From Elusimicrobiota bacterium (GTDB lineage Bacteria > Elusimicrobiota > Elusimicrobia > UBA1565 > UBA9628), in NCBI GenBank assembly GCA_023249675.1, contig JAHFCE010000022.1:1-53408 (forward strand): 53,408 bases of DNA, read 5' to 3'. A model generated the notes under the pieces. That model did not search any database. It saw only the letters and a list, made by a program, of their open reading frames with translations, and had not been told where the DNA came from. Position numbers and translations under genes: made by a program. This document shows, piece by piece, positions 34,035 through 42,156 of this stretch (position 1 is the first letter of the stretch; every line of letters starts with the position of its first letter).

Positions 34035-35159
34035 TCATTGCGCCTTCGACGACAGCCAGGACAGAGCGGCCGACCGCGTCTTCAAGCGGCCCGCGCGTTG
34101 CAGCTTGGCGGCGGCGTCGAGCACCTCATGAAAGGCCGGGCCGGGCCTCAGTCCGGACGCGATGAGATCGGCTCCCGTCAGGAAGCACGGCTTGAGCGCG
34201 GCCGCCGCAAGCTGAGGAAGGAAGCGGCGGACGGCCACGGCGGCGAACACATCGGGAGCGACGCGCGGAGACTTGTCGGAAAACGCAAGCGCCAAGGTCT
34301 CGTGCAGGAGCGTACGCCGATGATGCGCGTGAGGAAAGGCGTCCACGAAAGTCCGGCCTTGCGCCGGACCCCGAGCGAGCGCCAACGCCGCCAGGCGCGG
34401 CTCGACGCCGGCCGGTAGGGCGCGCTTCCACGGAAATTCAAGATGGAGCAGCGCGAGATACCCCCAAGCCTTGAGCAACGCGAACGCCGCCCGCGGGTCC
34501 TTCTCCCCCAAGATGCCCTCCAGCTCGTGCAGCCGTCGGTGAGACGACAGCCTATCCGCATAGCCGGACACCAACGTGTCCTTGACCCCACCGATCATGC
34601 CGGAGGCAGGACGATATCCGAACCGGCCGAGGAAGCGCGCTGCGCGGAATACGCGCGTCGGGTCGTCCCGAAAGCTCGCGGGATGCAGCACGCGCAGGAC
34701 GCGGTCCTTCAGGTCGCGCGCGCCCCCGTAAGGATCGGTCAGCGCGCGCGAGCCGTCATCGAGACGCACGGCCAGCGCGTTGATCGTGAAGTCCCGCCGA
34801 AATAGGTCGCGCTCAATGGGGACGCGGACCGCGTCGACCACGGGCAGGCAAGCCGGCTCGGGATAGGATTCGGCGCGCGTGGTCGCGATGTCCAGGCGGA
34901 ACTTCCCCTTCGCGACGATGCGGCGCGTGCCGAAGCGGCCAAAGGTCTCGACGCGCCCGCCGAGCAGGCGGGCCGCGGCGGCGGCGACAGGATCGGGATC
35001 GCCCGCGACGGCCAGGTCGATGTCGAAGTTCGCTCGGCGCAGGAGCCAATCGCGCACGGGGCCGCCGACGGCGTACAGCGCAATCGCGCGGCGGCGAGCT
35101 TCCTCGGCGAGCGGTCTTAAAATTTTCGCCGCGGCCGTCGGTATGGAAATCCCGCTCAA
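34035..35159 (-). CDS. CCA-adding enzyme / poly(A) polymerase family
   Basis: This is a 374-residue class II nucleotidyltransferase. The N-terminal catalytic domain has VGGPVRDWLLRR followed by D46-x-D48 (FDIDLAV) for metal binding, then the family motif RDFTINALAV. The RNA-binding half includes DDPTRVFRAARFLGRF. It should add or repair tRNA 3' CCA ends, or polyadenylate RNA; the two activities cannot be separated safely here. The start is TTG overlapping the previous stop as TTGA. No HD domain is evident. Confidence 0.9.
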   Translation of the reverse strand: MSGISIPTAAAKILRPLAEEARRRAIALYAVGGPVRDWLLRRANFDIDLAVAGDPDPVAAAAARLLGGRVETFGRFGTRRIVAKGKFRLDIATTRAESYPEPACLPVVDAVRVPIERDLFRRDFTINALAVRLDDGSRALTDPYGGARDLKDRVLRVLHPASFRDDPTRVFRAARFLGRFGYRPASGMIGGVKDTLVSGYADRLSSHRRLHELEGILGEKDPRAAFALLKAWGYLALLHLEFPWKRALPAGVEPRLAALALARGPAQGRTFVDAFPHAHHRRTLLHETLALAFSDKSPRVAPDVFAAVAVRRFLPQLAAAALKPCFLTGADLIASGLRPGPAFHEVLDAAAKLQRAGRLKTRSAALSWLSSKAQ

Positions 35160-35812
35160 TGCGCCGCCATCGCGGCGGGCGGCAGGCCCGCATCCTTCTC
35201 CGCCTTCTCCAGTTTCGCGAGATAGTCGGACCAGGCCGTGAGGCGCTCATTGGCCGCGACGATCTTCTTGATGCCGGCGATGAGCGAGTCACGTGTCGGC
35301 GTCTTACCGGCGTACGGGAACCATGACGGAGCGCCGTGCTCTCGCGCCCATGCGGGGCTCGCCTTGTACAGCGAGAGCCCCAGGTCTTGGGCGAAGAACG
35401 CCATGACGTCGCGCTCATCGCTGCGCCAATCCTCGAGCTCGAGAAGCTGGGCGAGGCCCTCGGGACCGAAGAACACTTCGGGCTCGTGGCCGATCGGCAG
35501 ATGATCGCCGAGAGCCTCGCGCATCGCGGCGAAGTCGGCCTTCATCTTGTCACGCCACTTCGCCTCTTCGGCTTTGAACGACGTCGGAAAGACGAAAGCG
35601 AGGATTTCCTCCTTGGGCTCGTAGTAGATCCACGCCGCCTCGGGCACGAACGCCGCGCCGCACGATGGACAGAGAAGGAGATTGCACTCCATCGCCTTGG
35701 CTTGATCGCGCAGGGCCGCGTCCTTGCCGCCGTGCACGAAGCTCCAGATCGGAGCCGTGAATCCATCTTGGCAGGAGGGGCAGTTCGCCTCGACGCTTCC
35801 TTGGAATGACAT
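35156..35812 (-). CDS. CpXC-domain protein
   Basis: This is a 218-residue soluble protein. Two CPxC pairs, CPSC near residue 11 and CPSC near residue 48, with LLLCPSCGAAF between them and the later YYEP strand, match the CpXC domain, a likely zinc-ribbon-containing module of unknown function. The C-terminal part is helical and has no recognised domain. It is the first gene of a pair with the CCA enzyme. A perfect TATAAT lies seven bases upstream of the ATG. Confidence 0.68.
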   Translation of the reverse strand: MSFQGSVEANCPSCQDGFTAPIWSFVHGGKDAALRDQAKAMECNLLLCPSCGAAFVPEAAWIYYEPKEEILAFVFPTSFKAEEAKWRDKMKADFAAMREALGDHLPIGHEPEVFFGPEGLAQLLELEDWRSDERDVMAFFAQDLGLSLYKASPAWAREHGAPSWFPYAGKTPTRDSLIAGIKKIVAANERLTAWSDYLAKLEKAEKDAGLPPAAMAAH

Positions 35813-35819
35813 CGGGATG

Positions 35820-35825
35820 ATTATA
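35820..35825 (-). promoter_or_regulatory. Perfect -10 box before CpXC gene
   Basis: TATAAT (35825-35820) ends seven bases before the ATG at 35812. Just upstream, TAGGTC and GACCTA (35829-35846) form an 18-base inverted repeat that could be an operator at the -35 position, where no canonical hexamer is seen. Confidence 0.5.
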
Positions 35826-35843
35826 CGATAGGTCGACAGGGAC

Positions 35844-38800
35844 CTAGCGGGTCAAGCGACGGAAATATTCCTTGATCGCGGAGTCGTGGGCGGCGGGACG
35901 CGGCTCGCGCAGGGAGCGCTCAAGCTCGTCGCGCAGCTCGCGCGGCGGCCGGTATTCATCGGCAGAAGGCAGGCGCACGCGGCCCGTCGAATGTCCGCGC
36001 GAACCACGCGGCGCAGCGCGCACGACGCCGCCCGAAATCTCAAACGGCCGGCTCAAGGCCTCACCGAGAACCGAGCTCCCGGATGCGCCGCCGGATGGGT
36101 CGCCGGAGACGCTCTTGTCGCCGTCCTGCAGGATCGCAAGCGCGGCTTCGCCGCGGCGGATGCCCTCGGCCGCATCACCGCGGCGCAGGGCCTTTTCAGC
36201 GGAATCCTGCTCGGCCATAGCCTCATCGATGCGCCGCACCGGGCCGCCAGGCATAAAGCCGAACAGACCCGCCGCATCGGAGACGGCACGGCGCAGGCGC
36301 CCCGCCGATTCGCGCGCTGCGGCCTGAGCGTCGGCTGCCTCGCCCATCGCGGCCGGATCGAGGGCGGCGCCATCGCTGCCGCGCTCGAGAGCGGCAGCGG
36401 CCCCGGCCAACGTCTGCACGGCGCGCAGAAACTTGACCGCCTCATCGGTCCGACCGGCCGCAAGGCTCTCTCGCGCCGAACGGGCCGCGCGCTCGATTTC
36501 AGCGGAGGGCGCTGAAGCCAGCGCCGAGTCGATCGCGTCCCGCGTCCGGAGAAGCAGCTCTTTCTGCGCGCGCACCGTCTGCGCCAAGCGCGCGTTCTCG
36601 CAGCGGCGCGCGACCTCGACGGCTGTCTCCTGCCGCTCGACGGCTTCGCGCCAAGCTTGGGCCACACGTCTAGCCCCGTCCTGAGCGCGACCCGCCTGTT
36701 CCTGGGCGACGCGCTTGCCCGACTCGCGCAATCCCTTCGAAATCCGGGCGAGCTTCTCCGCGAGGTCTTTCGCCGCCTTCACGGCGCCAACGGCGTCGCC
36801 GCTGCGCAGGGCGCGGCGCATACGAGTCGCTGCCTCCCGTGCGTCATTCAGCGGCAGTTCGCGGACCGCGCTTGTTTCCGGGGACGCTTCCGGAAGCGCG
36901 TCGATGGATTGGCGAAGCTCTTCAAGCGCCGCGTCCACGGAAGCAAGCGCCTTCTCGAACTCGTCGGCTGCTGCGGACGTCAACTGGTTCTTCAGGCGCT
37001 CGATGGACTCGCCGATTTCGCGGCCCTCCCGCTCGGCATCGAAGGCGCGCTCAGCCATGTCCTGGGCGTTCTGCACGCTTAACCCCGCGCGCAGGGCCGA
37101 GGAAGCGGCGCGAGCCTGCTCGGCCAGCGCCGTCTGCTCGCGCGAGGCTCTTGGGAGATCTCGTTGCTCAAGAGCCGCGTCAGCTTTAGGCAGGCCTTCC
37201 ATGCCGGCGGTCGCCAGGGATTCGGCGGCGGCCGCGGCCTGCTCGGCGAGACCCGGGTTGGCGCGCAGATCGGCGCTCATAGCCTCGTTCCAGGCCATGA
37301 GCGCGCCCACGGCGGCGGACCACAGCCCCGCGACGGGCCGCGCGGCCTGGCGCGCGGCTTCCTCGCTTCCGGAGGCAGAGGCTTTCCTCGCCCCTTCGAC
37401 CGCCGCGGCCGCGCGGTCAAGCGCCGCCAGCGCCGTTGAACGCGCCGCGAGCGCCGCGGCGTGCGCGGCATCGACATCGACGATCTCCACCGAGCCCTTC
37501 TCGGAACGCGCGGACTGCTGCGGCGACGCGTCGTCGAACGCCTCGAGCCAGAATTCGATGATGCCGCCCGGAGCAAACGAGCGCAGCGGCAGCGCCGCAT
37601 CACCGAGCGCCTGCGCCGAGCCGCGCTCGAGGGGCAGGACGCGACGGACCTCTGCCTTTGGCGTGTGAATGACCAGCTCGAGGCGCGTGAGTTCGCCATC
37701 ATCGCGCGCGGCGTAGGCGAGCGTCACCACATCGCGCGGCCCGGCCTGCAGCGGCGCTTGAGGCGACAGAAGCTCAACGGAGGGTTTGGCGTCGCGGAGC
37801 ACGGACAGAGCGTAGACCGGCGGCGACGGATCTCGCCGCGCATCCATCGAGACCAGAAGCAGCGACAGCGTCGCGTCCTCCTGCGCCAAAAAGCCCGCTG
37901 ACCATTCGCGACCGCTCTCTTGGCGCATTGCAATCGGCGCGGGCAAGCTTGACACCCTTAATACAGCCGAGGCAAGCGGAGCGTCGGAGTCCGCGCGCAC
38001 CGTCACCCAATCGCCGCGCCGCGCGCGCACCGGGTCCTCCTCCCCGAGAACGAAAGTCTTGGCGCCGTGCGCGCCGTGCACGATCACCTTCGCGTTCTTG
38101 AGGCGGGGTACAGGGACCCCGCGCAGACGCTTGGAGCCCGTGACGAGATCCCGGCGGCGCGCGCGATAGTCGAGCGCGCCGGTCAAGGCTCCCGTCTCGA
38201 AGGAGGCGGAGGCAGCGTCCACGGCGTCCCACGCCGCCGCACGCCACGCGCCATCCTCGCCCCTTGTCTCGAGCGTCAAGTCGGCGCCGCGCAGGTCGGC
38301 CGCCGTACCCTCCGGCGTGAGCCTCGCGGTCACGATCACCGATGAGCCCCAATCCACGCTCGCGTCGCCGGGAAGCAGGACGACGAGGCGGTCGAGGGGC
38401 GCGTCGAGCCAAGGCGCCAACACGCGCATCCAGGACGCTCCCACGGCGAGGCACAACGCGAGCGCCGCCATCCCCGCAAAGCCGCCGACGCGGGCCGCGC
38501 GGGACGGCGCCCACGAGTACAGAGGCGCGTCCGGCAAATCCGCGGCCAGCGCATCGGCGCGCGCAAGATGCTCACGGCGAAGCTCCTCGGACACATCCCG
38601 GCCGGCCGCTTCTTGGGTGCGGTCGCCGCCTAACGCCCAGGCCGAGGCGAACATCGGCCGAGTCGCCAGCCAGAGGCGCGCCGCGTCCGCGAAAATCGCC
38701 TCCCAGCCTCCCGTCCGCCAGGGAACAATCAGGCCGCGCCAAACATGGACGCCGAGCGCCGCTAAGCCGGCCAGCCACGCGACCATCCGAAATGGCCGCG

Positions 38801-38939
38801 GCAGAGAAAGGAAGTGATCTGCTGCGGCCGCAGCCCCCGCGACGGCTAGCCCCCACCCCAGCGCGCAGGCAACGGCCTCAAGAACAAGCGCGCGACGGCG
38901 CTGGGCGCGCCAATCAAGCGCGCGTTTTTCAAGACTCAT
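35844..38939 (-). CDS. DUF4175-like giant membrane/coiled-coil protein
   Basis: This is a 1031-residue protein. Two N-terminal TMs (about 22-42 and 50-70) and a third near 150-172 are followed by a beta-rich extracytoplasmic part (about 185-480) with Ig-like strands (DASVDWGSSVIVTARLTP). A long alanine/glutamate/arginine-rich helical region (about 490-950) follows, then a disordered tail (about 945-1031). This layout matches the DUF4175 family. The function is unknown; the family is membrane-anchored in Gram-negatives. A TACACT box ends five bases before the ATG. Confidence 0.72.
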   Translation of the reverse strand: MSLEKRALDWRAQRRRALVLEAVACALGWGLAVAGAAAAADHFLSLPRPFRMVAWLAGLAALGVHVWRGLIVPWRTGGWEAIFADAARLWLATRPMFASAWALGGDRTQEAAGRDVSEELRREHLARADALAADLPDAPLYSWAPSRAARVGGFAGMAALALCLAVGASWMRVLAPWLDAPLDRLVVLLPGDASVDWGSSVIVTARLTPEGTAADLRGADLTLETRGEDGAWRAAAWDAVDAASASFETGALTGALDYRARRRDLVTGSKRLRGVPVPRLKNAKVIVHGAHGAKTFVLGEEDPVRARRGDWVTVRADSDAPLASAVLRVSSLPAPIAMRQESGREWSAGFLAQEDATLSLLLVSMDARRDPSPPVYALSVLRDAKPSVELLSPQAPLQAGPRDVVTLAYAARDDGELTRLELVIHTPKAEVRRVLPLERGSAQALGDAALPLRSFAPGGIIEFWLEAFDDASPQQSARSEKGSVEIVDVDAAHAAALAARSTALAALDRAAAAVEGARKASASGSEEAARQAARPVAGLWSAAVGALMAWNEAMSADLRANPGLAEQAAAAAESLATAGMEGLPKADAALEQRDLPRASREQTALAEQARAASSALRAGLSVQNAQDMAERAFDAEREGREIGESIERLKNQLTSAAADEFEKALASVDAALEELRQSIDALPEASPETSAVRELPLNDAREAATRMRRALRSGDAVGAVKAAKDLAEKLARISKGLRESGKRVAQEQAGRAQDGARRVAQAWREAVERQETAVEVARRCENARLAQTVRAQKELLLRTRDAIDSALASAPSAEIERAARSARESLAAGRTDEAVKFLRAVQTLAGAAAALERGSDGAALDPAAMGEAADAQAAARESAGRLRRAVSDAAGLFGFMPGGPVRRIDEAMAEQDSAEKALRRGDAAEGIRRGEAALAILQDGDKSVSGDPSGGASGSSVLGEALSRPFEISGGVVRAAPRGSRGHSTGRVRLPSADEYRPPRELRDELERSLREPRPAAHDSAIKEYFRRLTR

Positions 38940-38944
38940 GCTTC

Positions 38945-38950
38945 AGTGTA
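38945..38950 (-). promoter_or_regulatory. -10 box before DUF4175-like gene
   Basis: TACACT (38950-38945) lies five bases before the ATG at 38939. The -35 region is weak. Confidence 0.42.
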
Positions 38951-38990
38951 CCGAAAAGACGAGGCTTGGGGGATGGCCGACTGCCCCAGG

Positions 38991-40373
38991 TTATCTCAAT
39001 ATGAGATCGTCACGCTCCAACTGGCCGGTGGCTAGAAGCTTGGGCGTCTGGTCGCGGTTCTGGCGGTGAGCTTCGTCGGCCACCCTGGGCGCCAAATAGC
39101 GATAAAGCGAATCGACGGTCACCTGGCCGTGGTTATCCTTGGCGGCCCCATTGAGGCCTGTCAAGACATAATAAGTGAATAGGCCGTGCCTTTGCTCCTC
39201 AATGGTTCCTGACACTTGATCGGAATCCGAAGCGGTCAACGAAACGATCCGGCCGCCTTGACCTGGAAAGCCGAGATCAACCTTGTTAACCAGCGGCCGC
39301 GTGCCCTTGGGTAGGACCGAGCGGCCTCCGGCCCCCGAAAAACAAGCATCCAGCATGACCAGCACCGTCCTAGCCTTCAAGGCGCCGAGCTGCTCGTAGA
39401 CGCGCTTGACCGGATAGGCCGTTTCCTCGAGGTACTGGGGATCGCCATCGATCGGCACAAGATAGGCTTGGCCCGTCTTGACGTTGGGAGCTCCGTGGCC
39501 GGAGTAGTAGAAAAAGACGGTGGACTTCTCATCCGTGTTGCGCGCAAGCCAATTCTCCAGGTTCTTGGCCAGACCGGCTCTCGTGGCCTTGCTGCCGGTC
39601 AACAGCACGATGTTCCGGCTGGGATAGCCCAGCGCCACAAGGTGGCTGCGCATCGATTGCGCGTCTCGCTCAGCATAGCGAGCCTCGGGCAGGTCGGCGT
39701 ATTTTTCGGCACCGACAATCAAGGCATACCTGCTTGCATCCTCACGATTGCGATAGGCGGGCTTATCGGCGTCCGACTCAGCTTGCGTCGGCGTCGGCTG
39801 GGCCTGTTGGACGGTGCTCTGCACCGCCGCCTGGACGATCTTGCTCAGCTCCTCTTTGGAAATGCCGGTCGCTGCGACGGCAGGCTCGTTCTGGCGGTGT
39901 TTGCTCGCCTCCCGGTCGGCGATGATCTGGGCGTACAGAGGACCCGAAGCAGCCAGCGATTCTATGATCTCTCCGGCAATGACCTCGAACCTGCCCGTCG
40001 GGATGCCCAGCCGCTTAAGCCGTGTTTTGGAGTAGGCGGACACGATGTCCACCCTCGTGTCGACGCTGATAAGATGCGGGGTCGTCTGAACATGAACCAT
40101 GACGTCGCAGTTACGGTCATCTTCGAGCGACTCCACTTCCGTCGCAGAGCGGAAGGGGTAGGGGTGTTTCGCGAGGTACTTATCGACCACGTATTGCTTG
40201 TACATCCCAGCGACGTTCCTTGTCGCATGACCCTCGGCGACTTGGGAGTAATAAAAGCAGGCGTCTAAGTCTATCTTCTCGCGACGAACGTTTGAAATTC
40301 CGCCCTTCGTCATCGTCGCACAGGACACCGCGAGGCAGGGCAGCAGAAAGAGCAAGCATGCGGTTTTCTTCAC
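38991..40373 (-). CDS. Caspase-like (C14) lipoprotein
   Basis: This is a 460-residue protein. It starts with a lipoprotein signal (LLPCLAVSC, lipid-linked C18). Residues about 19-160 form an unknown domain with LISVDTRVDIVSAYS strands. A glutamine/proline linker (about 185-205) leads to a caspase-fold peptidase: YALIVGAEKYADLPEA, catalytic H293 in YYSGHGAP and C344 in MLDACFSG, then RIVSLTASDSDQ and HGLFTYYVLTGL. The start GTG at 40373 is chosen because the longer frame's first codon (40409) is the -35 box of a good promoter. It is probably anchored in the periplasm; substrate unknown. Confidence 0.92.
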   Translation of the reverse strand: MKKTACLLFLLPCLAVSCATMTKGGISNVRREKIDLDACFYYSQVAEGHATRNVAGMYKQYVVDKYLAKHPYPFRSATEVESLEDDRNCDVMVHVQTTPHLISVDTRVDIVSAYSKTRLKRLGIPTGRFEVIAGEIIESLAASGPLYAQIIADREASKHRQNEPAVAATGISKEELSKIVQAAVQSTVQQAQPTPTQAESDADKPAYRNREDASRYALIVGAEKYADLPEARYAERDAQSMRSHLVALGYPSRNIVLLTGSKATRAGLAKNLENWLARNTDEKSTVFFYYSGHGAPNVKTGQAYLVPIDGDPQYLEETAYPVKRVYEQLGALKARTVLVMLDACFSGAGGRSVLPKGTRPLVNKVDLGFPGQGGRIVSLTASDSDQVSGTIEEQRHGLFTYYVLTGLNGAAKDNHGQVTVDSLYRYLAPRVADEAHRQNRDQTPKLLATGQLERDDLILR

Positions 40374-40379
40374 GGATGC

Positions 40380-40409
40380 AGTATAGCCCCCGATCTTGGG
40401 TGCGGTCAA
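40380..40409 (-). promoter_or_regulatory. Leaderless promoter of caspase-like gene
   Basis: TTGACC (40409-40404), 18 bases, TATACT (40385-40380), then six bases to the GTG start. Transcription should begin at or next to the G of GTG. Confidence 0.7.
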
Positions 40410-40433
40410 GCACGGCCGCGGCCGGCGCCGCGC

Positions 40434-40766
40434 CTAAAGGGCTTCGGAAACGTGCGGCGAGGAGAGGCGGTCTTCAGCCTCGCGGATGTCGCGCAAGGCC
40501 TCGCGGCGGCGGTCGATCGAACGCGGGGGCAGGCGGCGTTTCGCGTAGTCGCAGTCGCGCTCGATCTCCATCAGGATATCCTCGGCGCGCACCGAATCGG
40601 CATAGGGACGGGCATGGAACAACGCATGCCAGCCGTTCTGGATTTCATGCACCGCGTCCCATTCGTGCAGGATCGTCTCGAGGAGAGTTTTGAGCACCAT
40701 GCCGACGCCCACGAGACCGACCGTGAGGGTGAACATGAACTTGACGTACATCTCCATGGAGCTCAT
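40434..40766 (-). CDS. Small single-TM protein, unknown function
   Basis: This is a 110-residue protein with one N-terminal TM (about 8-28) and a charged helical cytoplasmic part (about 30-108) rich in arginine and glutamate. I do not recognise a family. TACAAT lies six bases before its ATG. It sits alone between the caspase-like gene and the MFS gene. Confidence 0.7.
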   Translation of the reverse strand: MSSMEMYVKFMFTLTVGLVGVGMVLKTLLETILHEWDAVHEIQNGWHALFHARPYADSVRAEDILMEIERDCDYAKRRLPPRSIDRRREALRDIREAEDRLSSPHVSEAL

Positions 40767-40772
40767 AACGAC

Positions 40773-40778
40773 ATTGTA
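40773..40778 (-). promoter_or_regulatory. -10 box before small TM gene
   Basis: TACAAT (40778-40773) ends six bases before the ATG at 40766. No clear -35. Confidence 0.42.
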
Positions 40779-40833
40779 GCCGCGTAACCGCTCTCATGCA
40801 CGGGCCGACAGGGCCCACCCAAGAGAGCCCATC

Positions 40834-40853
40834 GGCCTACTCTTAAATAGGCC
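40834..40853 (-). terminator. Weak 3' hairpin after MFS gene
   Basis: GGCCTA and TAGGCC (40853-40848 and 40839-40834) form a 6-bp stem with an 8-base loop starting 7 bases after the MFS stop. No U-run follows, so terminator function is doubtful. Confidence 0.25.
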
Positions 40854-40860
40854 ATAAGAC

Positions 40861-42051
40861 CTATATCCTCCTGATACGTCGACCATAACCCGCTGCGAGA
40901 ACGGCCATGCCGGCCGCCATACCCGCGGTGGTCCAGGCGACACCAAAGCGCGAGGCGAGCCCGCCCGCCAGGAAGCTCCCGAGCGGGGAAAGCCCGATGA
41001 AGATCATGGAGTAGAAGCTCATGACGCGGCCGCGGTGGTGGTCGTCGGATAGCTCCTGGAGTGCTGTGTTCGCGCCGGCGAGCACGCGGATCGCGCACCA
41101 ACCGGCCAAAGTCATGAAGAAACACGACGGCCAAAACCACCGCGACCAGGCCATACCGCCCAAGGCGAGCGCCATGCCGGCCGCGCCGGAAACGATCTCC
41201 GCGCCGACGCCGGCCGCGCCGCGCCGCCTGGCCAAGGCCAACGCCCCGATCGTCGCCCCGACGCCCGAGAACGAGGAGAGCAAGCCAAGCCCCTTCGCCC
41301 CGGAACGCAGGACGCCCTCGGCGAACACCGGCAGCAATGTGTACACCGGCAGAGCGGCAAGGCTGAAAACACTGAGCGCCAAAAGGACGAGACGGATCGG
41401 CTCGTTGACGAAGGCGTAGGCCATGCCGTCGCCGATTTCCTGCCACGGTCCGCCGCGCGGCTCGGGGGGAGGGGGCTGGCGCACCCCGCGCATCGCCCGC
41501 AGCGCAAACAGCACGGCGACGTAGCTGAGCGCGTTGATCGCGAAGCAGCCCGCCTCTCCCGCGTAGGCGATCGCCAGCCCCGCGAAGGCGGGGCCGAGCA
41601 CGCGCGAAGCGTTGACGACGGTCGAGTTGAGCGCGATCGCGTTGTGCCGGTGATCCACGGGCACCAGTTCGCCGATCAGCACTTGGCGCGCGGGCATGTC
41701 GAAGGCGTTGACCACGCCAAGGCCGATCGACAGCACAAAGACCTGCCACACGTGGATGTTCCCGCCCCAGGTCAACAGCGCCAATAGCACGGCCTGGGCC
41801 ATCGCAAGAAACTGCGTGCGCTTGACCAGGCGCAGATGGTCGGCATGGTCCACGGCAAAGCCCGCATAGAAGCCGAGAACGAACACCGGAAACTGGCCGA
41901 CGAAGACGGCCAGCCCGAGCATGAGAGGATCCTTCGTCAGGCGGTAGACGAGCCAGGCCTGGGCCGTATTCTGCATCCACGACCCGATCAACGAAACGAA
42001 CTGGCCGAAGAAGAAGAGCCGGAAATTGCGGTGGCTTAAGGCCGAGAACAT
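40861..42051 (-). CDS. MFS transporter (EntS-like MFS_3 group)
   Basis: This is a 396-residue inner-membrane protein with about 11-12 TMs. It begins FSALSHRNFRLFFFGQFVSLIGSWMQ and has AWLVYRLTKDPLMLG and NAFDMPARQVLIGELV, which are typical of the MFS_3/EntS-like drug or siderophore exporter group. The substrate is not predictable. It is divergent from uvrB with about 105 bases between the starts. A possible -10 TAGAAT lies about 30 bases upstream of the ATG. Confidence 0.9.
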   Translation of the reverse strand: MFSALSHRNFRLFFFGQFVSLIGSWMQNTAQAWLVYRLTKDPLMLGLAVFVGQFPVFVLGFYAGFAVDHADHLRLVKRTQFLAMAQAVLLALLTWGGNIHVWQVFVLSIGLGVVNAFDMPARQVLIGELVPVDHRHNAIALNSTVVNASRVLGPAFAGLAIAYAGEAGCFAINALSYVAVLFALRAMRGVRQPPPPEPRGGPWQEIGDGMAYAFVNEPIRLVLLALSVFSLAALPVYTLLPVFAEGVLRSGAKGLGLLSSFSGVGATIGALALARRRGAAGVGAEIVSGAAGMALALGGMAWSRWFWPSCFFMTLAGWCAIRVLAGANTALQELSDDHHRGRVMSFYSMIFIGLSPLGSFLAGGLASRFGVAWTTAGMAAGMAVLAAGYGRRIRRI

Positions 42052-42117
42052 GTCAGCGTTTTTGATTTCACAATCGAGATTCTACATGAAAGAACCGCGG
42101 CGAAGGAGCGCAGCAGC

Positions 42118-42146
42118 TTGACAGGACCCGCCGCGCGTTCCATAAT
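42118..42146 (+). promoter_or_regulatory. uvrB promoter
   Basis: TTGACA (42118-42123), 17 bases, CATAAT (42141-42146), then 10 bases to the ATG at 42157, leaving a leader of about 3 bases. No LexA-type box is recognised here. Confidence 0.75.
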
Positions 42147-42156
42147 GGGCACGGTC

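Noticed and set aside
40374-40409. Upstream TTG start for the caspase-like lipoprotein
   Set aside because: It is the -35 TTGACC box, and the lipoprotein signal begins at the GTG at 40373.
42118-42156. Upstream TTG start for uvrB
   Set aside because: The TTG is part of the -35 TTGACA box; the family N-terminus begins at 42157.
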